DNA from: Nemorincola sp044225795
GTDB lineage: Bacteria; Bacteroidota; Bacteroidia; Chitinophagales; Chitinophagaceae
Direction: 5' to 3'
NCBI GenBank assembly: GCA_044225795.1
Contig: JBGAIF010000005.1
Span: 245,013 to 309,012 of the forward strand
Length of the DNA stretch: 64,000 nucleotides
Position 1 is the first letter of the stretch, and each line of letters begins with the position of its first letter. The position numbers were made by a program, and so were the translations under genes. Positions 16,798 through 24,053 of the stretch are shown here, piece after piece. The notes under the pieces are model-generated. The model made no database searches. It worked only from the letters and a program-made list of their open reading frames with translations, and had not been told where the DNA came from.

Positions 16798-17328
16798 ATG
16801 ACCAAAAGAAAACTGATACTCTATATAGCCATGAGCCTCGATGGATATATAGCAACTAAAGAAGGGAACCTCGATTTCCTGTCAATGGCAGAAAAGAAGG
16901 GCGAAGATTATGGATATGCCCGGTTCATCGGCACCATAGATACCGTGATCCTTGGCCGGAAGACCTATGACAAAGTATTGTCAATGGGATTTGATTATCC
17001 GCATGCAGATAAAGAAAGTTACGTGATCACACGCAGGCAGCGCCCCGGAACTGAAAAACTTCATTTCTATTCCGGCGACCTGAAAGAACTGGTGTCACAA
17101 CTAAAATGCAGGAAAGGCAAAAACATCTTTTGCGACGGGGGCGCTGAGATCGTGCACCTGCTGATGAAAGACGACCTTATTGACGAATATATTATTTCCA
17201 TCATTCCCGTTTTCCTGGGAAGCGGAATAGCCTTATTTAAAGACGGGCGGCCAGAGAGAAAACTAACTTTAGTAAGTTCTCTGGCATTTGATACAGGGCT
17301 TGTGCAATTGCATTATAAACAACAATAA
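16798..17328 (+). CDS. RibD C-terminal/dihydrofolate reductase-like reductase
   Basis: 176 residues from the ATG at 16798; an in-frame TTG at 16777 would add seven residues, but M-T-K-R-K-L-I-L-Y-I-A-M-S-L-D-G-Y-I-A is the standard start. The fold is that of pyrimidine reductases: SLDGYIA, a FIGTIDTVILGRKTYDKVL loop, IFCDGGAEIVH (the nucleotide-binding GG) and IISIIPVFLGSGIALF. Such proteins are predicted NADPH-dependent reductases whose substrate is usually unknown. Monocistronic. Confidence 0.88.
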   Translation: MTKRKLILYIAMSLDGYIATKEGNLDFLSMAEKKGEDYGYARFIGTIDTVILGRKTYDKVLSMGFDYPHADKESYVITRRQRPGTEKLHFYSGDLKELVSQLKCRKGKNIFCDGGAEIVHLLMKDDLIDEYIISIIPVFLGSGIALFKDGRPERKLTLVSSLAFDTGLVQLHYKQQ

Positions 17329-17389
17329 CATCAGGCAAAACGCGGAATCATATCTTTCATTTTAATATTCCTGTCTCCTTCAAATTTTG

Positions 17390-17397
17390 TAGGTTTG
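17390..17397 (+). promoter_or_regulatory. TAnnTTTG element immediately before purL
   Basis: TAGGTTTG ends 4 bases before the purL ATG at 17402. If used, transcription would begin at or within a few bases of the ATG, giving a leaderless or near-leaderless mRNA. Confidence 0.35.
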
Positions 17398-17401
17398 CAG
17401 C

Positions 17402-19603
17402 ATGCAAGCCACTTTAGAACAAGCTACCAAATTAGGCCTTCGTGAAGAAGAATTTGAAAAGATAACACAGATACTGGGCCGTGTACCCAATTTCAATGAA
17501 GTTGCCATGTACTCCGTAATGTGGAGCGAGCATTGCAGCTATAAGAATAGTATAAAATGGCTGAAGACCTTACCCCGTGATGGCGCCAAACTGCTGGTAA
17601 AAGCTGGCGAGGAAAACGCTGGCCTTGTGGATATTGGTGATGGCTGGGGCTGCGTATTCAAAATAGAATCTCATAACCACCCGTCAGCCATTGAGCCCTT
17701 CCAGGGCGCGGCAACAGGTGTGGGCGGTATTCATCGTGATATATTCACAATGGGCGCGCGCCCTATTGCGTCGCTCAACTCCCTGCGCTTCGGTAAGGTG
17801 GACAACCCGAAGACACGCTGGCTCATAAAGGGCGTAGTAAAGGGCATAGGCCACTACGGCAACTGCTTTGGTGTACCTACGGTAGCTGGTGAAGTGTATT
17901 ATGAAAGCTGCTACCAGACCAATCCGCTCGTAAATGCAATGAGCGTTGGCGTGGTACGTGTTGGCCAGACGGTCTCCGCCACATCTTACGGCGAGGGCAA
18001 CCCCGTTTTCATTGTGGGTGCCTCTACAGGTAAAGATGGTATTGGTGGTGCGTCATTTGCCTCTGCAGATATCAATGAGAATAGTGCCGAGTCGCTGCCC
18101 GCAGTACAGGTTGGCGACCCGTTTGAAGAAAAGAAACTGCTCGAGGCTTGCCTGGAGATGATACCGACAGGTGCGTTGATAGGCATGCAGGATATGGGAG
18201 CGGCGGGCATCACCTGCAGCACCAGCGAAATGAGCGCCAAGGGTGAGCATGGCATGATCATTCACCTGGACAAAGTACCCACGCGACAAGCAAATATGAA
18301 GCCCTGGGAAATGCTGCTGAGCGAAAGCCAGGAGCGTATGCTCATCGTTGTGAAAAAGGGTCGTGAAGGCGAAGTACAAAAGATATTCGACAAGTGGGAT
18401 ATCCACTGTGTACAGATAGGTGAGGTAACAAAAGACCGGAACCTAAAATACTATATGAATGGCGAGCTCGTTGCAGATGTTCCTGCGGAGAGTCTTGTTC
18501 TGGGTGGTGGCGCCCCGGTATATGAGCGCCAGTATTCAGAGCCCGCCTACTTCGGGGAGATCGCGAAATTCAATCCAGACAGTATTGCCGTTCCCGGAGA
18601 CCTTAAAGAAGTAGCGTACCAGCTTATTCAGTTGCCGAACATAGCCTCCAAACGCTGGATCTATAACCAGTACGACAGCATGGTAGGAACCGGCAATACA
18701 CATACTAATGAGGCCAGTGACGCAGCAGTGATCCGCGTACACGGCTCTGAAAAAGCACTTGCTGTAACCACAGACTGTAACAGCCGCTATGTATTTGCAG
18801 ACCCCTATAAGGGCGGTATGATCGCGGTGAGTGAAGCAGCCCGTAATATCGTATGCAGTGGCGGACAACCGGTGGCCATCACCAACTGTCTCAACTTCGG
18901 CAATCCTTACAATCCTGAAGTTTACTACCAGTTCGTTCATGCTATAAAAGGCATGGGCGATGCCTGCCGCAAACTCGATACACCTGTCACCGGGGGCAAT
19001 GTGAGCTTCTACAATCAAAGCGAGGACGGCCCGGTATATCCCACTCCTACCATAGGTATGGTGGGTGTTATGGATAATCTCAGCCAGAAAATGTCACTCG
19101 GATTCAAGCACTCCGGCGACATGATCTACCTGGTGGGTGTGAACAGAAATGATATCAATTGCTCCGAATACCTGCATCACCTTTGTGGTGTTACACACAG
19201 CCCCGCACCTCATTTCGACCTGGAAGAGGAGTACAATGTGCAGCAGACTGTATCAAGACTGATATCTAACAAGCTCATCAAGTCCGCTCATGATATTTCA
19301 GAGGGCGGCCTTTTCGCCTGCCTGCTGGAAAGCGCAATGGTAAACAGGCTTGGTTTCAGCATTACTACAGACGGCTCTGTTCGTAAAGATGCCACCCTGT
19401 TCGGTGAGGCACAAAGCCGTGTTGTGGTGAGTGTGAATCCCGATATACATGCATTGTTCGAAGCAGAAATGAAGGGCACACCATTTACCCGCATAGGCAT
19501 GGTCACAGCGAATAAAGAGATTATGATAGATGGTGAAACATGGGGCTATGTTGCCGACTGGCAGGATGCTTATGACACCGCACTTGAGAAACTATTACAG
19601 TGA
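17402..19603 (+). CDS. purL: Phosphoribosylformylglycinamidine synthase, small-type PurL
   Basis: 733 residues, the size of the small PurL that works with separate PurQ and PurS subunits to amidate FGAR in purine synthesis. ATP-grasp-unrelated PurM-like fold: MYSVMWSEHCSYKNS near 36-50, ESHNHPSAIEPFQGAATGVGG near 89-109, GIGGASFASADI, and a repeated second half (VTGGNVSFYNQ, DISEGGL). It ends with its stop abutting that of the convergent folB gene. purQ and purS are not in the window. Confidence 0.97.
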   Translation: MQATLEQATKLGLREEEFEKITQILGRVPNFNEVAMYSVMWSEHCSYKNSIKWLKTLPRDGAKLLVKAGEENAGLVDIGDGWGCVFKIESHNHPSAIEPFQGAATGVGGIHRDIFTMGARPIASLNSLRFGKVDNPKTRWLIKGVVKGIGHYGNCFGVPTVAGEVYYESCYQTNPLVNAMSVGVVRVGQTVSATSYGEGNPVFIVGASTGKDGIGGASFASADINENSAESLPAVQVGDPFEEKKLLEACLEMIPTGALIGMQDMGAAGITCSTSEMSAKGEHGMIIHLDKVPTRQANMKPWEMLLSESQERMLIVVKKGREGEVQKIFDKWDIHCVQIGEVTKDRNLKYYMNGELVADVPAESLVLGGGAPVYERQYSEPAYFGEIAKFNPDSIAVPGDLKEVAYQLIQLPNIASKRWIYNQYDSMVGTGNTHTNEASDAAVIRVHGSEKALAVTTDCNSRYVFADPYKGGMIAVSEAARNIVCSGGQPVAITNCLNFGNPYNPEVYYQFVHAIKGMGDACRKLDTPVTGGNVSFYNQSEDGPVYPTPTIGMVGVMDNLSQKMSLGFKHSGDMIYLVGVNRNDINCSEYLHHLCGVTHSPAPHFDLEEEYNVQQTVSRLISNKLIKSAHDISEGGLFACLLESAMVNRLGFSITTDGSVRKDATLFGEAQSRVVVSVNPDIHALFEAEMKGTPFTRIGMVTANKEIMIDGETWGYVADWQDAYDTALEKLLQ

Positions 19604-19936
19604 TCATTTCTCGTAAGTGACACTTGAAAAAGCTACATCTCCCTGCATAGGCGGATGTAGCTTTTTTACTTGCACACGAATTTTTTCTGCGTAAGAGAAC
19701 TGTCCTTTTAAGGCGGTGTGTATGTGGTACACAAATGTCTCCAGCAACTGGCCTTCTGTTTCAAAAACAGTTCTCACCGTCTTTTGTATAATGGTATAGT
19801 CTGCAAAAGGCCACGGCTGCGCGTCTGGTAGCCATATATCCACATCTATCTCAAATGAGTTGCCGAGAATATGCTCCTGCGGATAAAGACCATGAGGCGC
19901 TGTCAATTTGATACCATGGAGGGAAACTGTGAGCAT
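19604..19936 (-). CDS. folB: Dihydroneopterin aldolase
   Basis: 110 residues. Forms 6-hydroxymethyl-dihydropterin for folate synthesis. The start V-S-L-H-G-I-K-L-T-A-P-H-G-L-Y-P-Q-E carries the FolB glutamate, and TEGQLLETFVYHIHTAL matches the substrate loop. It is slightly shorter than the usual 120 residues at the C-terminus. Convergent with purL; the two stop codons are adjacent with no spacer. Confidence 0.9.
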   Translation of the reverse strand: MLTVSLHGIKLTAPHGLYPQEHILGNSFEIDVDIWLPDAQPWPFADYTIIQKTVRTVFETEGQLLETFVYHIHTALKGQFSYAEKIRVQVKKLHPPMQGDVAFSSVTYEK

Positions 19937-19972
19937 ATCGTGAAGTAAAATAAAGATCCAAAAGTAAAAACA

Positions 19973-21484
19973 TTACTTGAACCGTGTGGCAATAGTATAA
20001 GGATCCACGGTAACATAATACCGCTTGTTGTTTACCGGCTCCAGTGTATTCAGGTCATATACCGAGTACCAGCCGGCATTGCCGCCGCAAGCTGTGGTAT
20101 GGTGCGGAGCTATTCCGGCGCTCGCATTCCTGCTGGGGATGAATAACAGATCATTCTGCTCATCCACTGCCATACCATGTGGCTGGTAGAAATCGCCCTG
20201 TAATGTCTTTACAACGCTCATCGTCCCTATATCTATGACGTCAATGACACCAACAAGACCGGGGGCATTTGCCGCTTGCATACACGAAACAAACAACTGG
20301 TTCTTTTTCCCGGATATCGTCATTTCCTGCGGATCTGTATGCACATTGATCACTTTGATCAGCTTGTCGGTCTTTACATCCATCACGCGTACCTCAGCCG
20401 TATTCTGGCAGGTAACAAAGTATTTCGTGCCGTCGGGAGACATGATCACCTGGTGTGGGTCGGGGGTGGTGCTGTTGTTGGTTGTTACCGGCACGTTGCC
20501 ATCTATGCTGATATATTGGTAGCTGTATGTCGGTTTGAAAGTATATTTCATGACCACATTGCCAAACTGCAGCGTAGTGTAGAAAGTATCAAACGTGGCA
20601 TTGGATGCGATGCCATGCGGATATACAAATTTCTCCGTTCCGCCACTGTTCACATCCACCGACATATCCTCATTTACCTGCATGGTATTTGTATTCACAT
20701 TGACCACGTATCCGTTCGCCAGGTAGCCTGAGACCATCAGCGAATTGCCATCAGGAGAAAGACAGATGACACTCCACTGCCCCGTACCAGCAAGCGCCGT
20801 TGGCGCCAGGTATGCGGTACCTTCCACCTGGTCGGTAGCGGTATTTATCTTCTGCAGGTATTTGCCGTTGTACAGCGATACATATGCATTCATGCCATCG
20901 GGCGACACTTCTATTCCATGCGGTGATTCTATATTAACGGAATCGGTGCCTGCCTTTATGTAGCGCATCACCAGTTTACTTTTGGCATCTATCACCGCTA
21001 CCAGGTCACAGCCCTGGTTGGTGAGATAAAGCTTTTGCCTTGCAGCAGCATTTTCTGCAAAGGGTATGTTGCCATTTTTATCTGGCGCACCCGATGCTAT
21101 CCAATTACTTAGCGCCAGGTACTCATCTTTGGTGACCAGCGAACCGGGGTGCCCCGGATTATCTGCTACCGTACCAAGTGCCGGGTCCGTGTTGCAGTAA
21201 TAGAGCAGGGGGCTGTATTTAGGGCTGTAAGCGATCACTTCAGCGCCGTAAACGCTGCCGTTCATAGTATGCTCCCAGGTATCCAGCAGCAATTGTGCGG
21301 CATTTTGATAACTGGCCGCATTGTGGCACCCGGATACGGCGCACTTGCTGACAATAATATCGGATATGGCGGCAGGAAAATTGCCATCTGCTTTCACCGG
21401 TGTTACTTCCGGCTTGTGCACACATGACTGGGCCATCATTAGCCCGAAACAAATAATACCTGTCTTTCCCGCCTGCCTGTTCAT
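19973..21484 (-). CDS. Lipoprotein with CX4CH haem-like motif and YVTN beta-propeller
   Basis: 503 residues. Signal peptide with a lipobox ending QSC at about residue 21. Residues about 37-130 resemble a cytochrome-c-like domain with CAVSGCH (a CX4CH spacing instead of the usual CX2CH) and a later MISMATCH-free WIASGAPDKNG end typical of such domains. From about 155 onwards there are seven or so beta-propeller blades of YVTN/NHL type (PHGIEVSPDGMNAYVSLYNG, DPHQVIMSPDGTKYFVTCQN, PHGMAVDEQNDLLFIPSRN). Probably a surface- or periplasm-facing lipoprotein; redox function is inference because haem attachment at CX4CH is not certain. Divergent from the Omp85-like gene. Confidence 0.75.
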   Translation of the reverse strand: MNRQAGKTGIICFGLMMAQSCVHKPEVTPVKADGNFPAAISDIIVSKCAVSGCHNAASYQNAAQLLLDTWEHTMNGSVYGAEVIAYSPKYSPLLYYCNTDPALGTVADNPGHPGSLVTKDEYLALSNWIASGAPDKNGNIPFAENAAARQKLYLTNQGCDLVAVIDAKSKLVMRYIKAGTDSVNIESPHGIEVSPDGMNAYVSLYNGKYLQKINTATDQVEGTAYLAPTALAGTGQWSVICLSPDGNSLMVSGYLANGYVVNVNTNTMQVNEDMSVDVNSGGTEKFVYPHGIASNATFDTFYTTLQFGNVVMKYTFKPTYSYQYISIDGNVPVTTNNSTTPDPHQVIMSPDGTKYFVTCQNTAEVRVMDVKTDKLIKVINVHTDPQEMTISGKKNQLFVSCMQAANAPGLVGVIDVIDIGTMSVVKTLQGDFYQPHGMAVDEQNDLLFIPSRNASAGIAPHHTTACGGNAGWYSVYDLNTLEPVNNKRYYVTVDPYTIATRFK

Positions 21485-21564
21485 CTGTCGTCTTTGCTAT
21501 AAAATTAGGTCATTTCAACTAATAGGGCTGCACAGGACAATCCTTATTATCTTGCACACGTTCT

Positions 21565-22929
21565 ATGCGGTCATTCAACGTCATTTTGCTGCTGTTATTG
21601 TTCACGGCCACTTCCTTTGGCCAGCAGAAAGTGACCGTACAAAAGATAATTGTATCCGGAAACAATGTGACCCGCACCTCCTTCATTCTCAGGGAACTTA
21701 CCATGGAGCCCGGCGCAGAGATCCCGGTAGATTCTATTAATGCTGTGATAGAAGAAAATAAGCTTCGCCTCTTCAACCTGCAACTATTCAATGAAGTAGA
21801 TCAGCATATGAATGTTGCAGGCAATGATATCGTCTGGTATATCAATGTGAAAGAGCGGTGGCCGGTCATTCCCTCCGGTATATTGCAATTCGCCGACCGC
21901 AACATCAACACATGGTGGGTGGACCAGAACCATGACCTGCGGCGCATAAGTGCAGGGCTTACCGTTACAGACCGGAACTTCCGGGGCGACCTGGAGACCC
22001 TTGCGGCCACTGTGCAGGCAGGATTCACGAAAAAACTGGAGATCAACTATACCCGCCCTTATGTGAATGAACTACAAACAAATGGTATAGGTTTCATCGT
22101 TGGCGCTGCTCAAAGCAATCAGACCTACTACACTACCAGCCTGAACAAGCTTATCTATACCGGTAATTACAACGGCACCGCTATCTCCCGCCAACTCGAG
22201 GGAGGTATCAGTTACCTGCATCGCCCGGCTTTTGCTTCCAGGCACACCATTCAGTTGTGCTACAAAAATTATTGGGTTGCCGATACCATCCTCAAGCTAA
22301 ACACGGATTATTTTGCCGGTGGCAGCTCCACCGCACGCTTCCTCGAGCTATTCTACCGCTTCGAATATAATGGCACGGACAACTGGAACTATTCTTTGGA
22401 AGGTTATAAGCTTGTAGCCGCGGCCATCGCCCGATACGGTTTCAGTGGCATCGGCTACCAGAGTTTTGTGAATATTGAGGCAGGCATGTTCAGAAAGCTC
22501 GTTCCCAAGTGGTATGGTTCCATTATACTTCGTGGCAGGCTTATGGCACCGGCCAATCAGCCCTATTTCTTCCGTGGCGGACTCGGCACACAAACTGATT
22601 ATGTGCGCGGCTATGAGTACTACGTCATAGATGGCAGCCACTACAGCCTGTTGCGCCTCGACCTGAAGCGCGAGCTTTTCAACAACACTTTTACACTACC
22701 CATCACTTATTTTACCGCTGTGCCATTAAGGATATACCCCAAAATATTTGCAGACGCAGGCTATATTGTCAGCCCCGTACCCGGCAACAGCCTGCTGAGC
22801 AACAGTTTTCAGTATAGTATTGGCGCAGGCGTTGATATTGTAACACTATATGATATAAAGGTGCGTGCGGAGTTCGCATATAATCACTTGCGGCAAAATG
22901 GTCTATATTTACACTTCAATAGCGAATAA
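21565..22929 (+). CDS. POTRA/Omp85-type outer-membrane protein (BamA/TamA-like)
   Basis: 454 residues: signal peptide to about 20 (SFGQQ), one POTRA-like domain (VQKIIVSGNNVTRTSFILRE, then FNLQLFNEVD) to about 110, and a C-terminal barrel of Omp85 type. The barrel holds RGGLGTQTDYVRGYEYYVID, the lid-loop type motif with a conserved R-G-Y. It is much shorter than true BamA (about 800 residues with five POTRAs), so it is an accessory assembly or secretion protein. nadK follows 3 bases after its stop, so they are co-transcribed. Confidence 0.82.
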   Translation: MRSFNVILLLLLFTATSFGQQKVTVQKIIVSGNNVTRTSFILRELTMEPGAEIPVDSINAVIEENKLRLFNLQLFNEVDQHMNVAGNDIVWYINVKERWPVIPSGILQFADRNINTWWVDQNHDLRRISAGLTVTDRNFRGDLETLAATVQAGFTKKLEINYTRPYVNELQTNGIGFIVGAAQSNQTYYTTSLNKLIYTGNYNGTAISRQLEGGISYLHRPAFASRHTIQLCYKNYWVADTILKLNTDYFAGGSSTARFLELFYRFEYNGTDNWNYSLEGYKLVAAAIARYGFSGIGYQSFVNIEAGMFRKLVPKWYGSIILRGRLMAPANQPYFFRGGLGTQTDYVRGYEYYVIDGSHYSLLRLDLKRELFNNTFTLPITYFTAVPLRIYPKIFADAGYIVSPVPGNSLLSNSFQYSIGAGVDIVTLYDIKVRAEFAYNHLRQNGLYLHFNSE

Positions 22930-22932
22930 ATC

Positions 22933-23811
22933 ATGCTGGTAGCACTGTATAACAGAACCTTTGATGATGAGGATGTTCCGGTCCTCCTGAAAGTTTTGAA
23001 ATTGCTCGACCAGCATAAACTGCAACCGGTCTTCTTTAAGGAGTTCTATGAGCGCCTCCAGGCACATGTCACTTTCGCAACCACCCCCCGCCTGTTCACA
23101 GGTAAGAAAGATCTGCCCTCCAATACAGACATGCTCATCAGCCTTGGCGGCGATGGCACCATGCTTGACGCTGTTTGCTTTGTAGGCAGCAGCAATATTC
23201 CGCTCATTGGTGTAAACCTTGGCAGGCTGGGCTTCCTGGCGGCCATACCGTCAGAGGAAGTGGAAGATGCGATCCTTTCGCTGGTACGCGGCTCATACAC
23301 TGTAGAGAAGCGCACCCTGCTTCATCTGGATTCCAGTATTCCATTGTTCAATGGCTCCCCGTTCGCGCTCAATGAGTTCACCATTCACCGCCAGGACACT
23401 TCGTCCATGATCAAGATACATACTTATCTGAACGGCGAATTCCTGAACACGTATTGGGCCGATGGCCTCATTGTAGCCACACCTACCGGATCTACAGGTT
23501 ACTCGCTTAGTTGTGGCGGCCCGGTCGTTTTCCCGCAGACCTCCAGCTTTGTGATCACACCGGTGGCGCCACACAACCTCAATACAAGGCCCATAGTGGT
23601 TCCCGATAATACTGTCATATCGTTCGAGATAGAAGGCCGCACCGAGCAATTCCTTTGCACCCTCGATTCCCGTACGGAGATCATAAAGAAAAATGTGCAG
23701 ATAGCGGTAAAGAAAGAGAACTTCCTGGTATCTCTCGTTCGCCCGGATGAACATAACTTCCTGAAAACGATCAGGCAAAAGTTATATTGGGGGATAGACC
23801 GTAGAAATTAG
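22933..23811 (+). CDS. nadK: NAD kinase
   Basis: 292 residues. Phosphorylates NAD to NADP. The GGDGT motif is at residues 72-76 (LGGDGTMLDA), followed by GVNLGRLGFLA, a FALNEFTIHR segment and VATPTGSTGYSLSCGGP, all diagnostic. Full length. Co-transcribed with the Omp85-like gene, which is a chance-looking but tight pairing. Confidence 0.97.
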   Translation: MLVALYNRTFDDEDVPVLLKVLKLLDQHKLQPVFFKEFYERLQAHVTFATTPRLFTGKKDLPSNTDMLISLGGDGTMLDAVCFVGSSNIPLIGVNLGRLGFLAAIPSEEVEDAILSLVRGSYTVEKRTLLHLDSSIPLFNGSPFALNEFTIHRQDTSSMIKIHTYLNGEFLNTYWADGLIVATPTGSTGYSLSCGGPVVFPQTSSFVITPVAPHNLNTRPIVVPDNTVISFEIEGRTEQFLCTLDSRTEIIKKNVQIAVKKENFLVSLVRPDEHNFLKTIRQKLYWGIDRRN

Positions 23812-23844
23812 CAAATCAAATAAGATATTTTTGTATTCAATTGT

Positions 23845-23875
23845 AAATATTTATAACTTTTGGTTATAAATATTT
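23845..23875. other. AT-rich perfect hairpin after nadK
   Basis: AAATATTTATAAC and GTTATAAATATTT (13-bp perfect arms, loop TTTTG). It lies 33 bases after the nadK stop and 178 bases before the next start, in a 242-base intergenic region otherwise without recognisable features. No T run follows, so a simple terminator is doubtful; it may be an mRNA 3' end stabiliser or a protein-binding site. Confidence 0.4.
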
Positions 23876-24053
23876 GCATTTGTGTATTATGTTGTATTCT
23901 TACCCCAAAAAGTTCACCTCGAGGATTGTTGTTTTAACAAATATTTCTTAATTTTCCCGATGGATATGTTGCCACTTTTCACAAAGTGAGGGATGGTTTC
24001 ATGTTTTTTGTGACATAAAAAATATTTTTTTGCCTAATCATACTTTTACTTTT

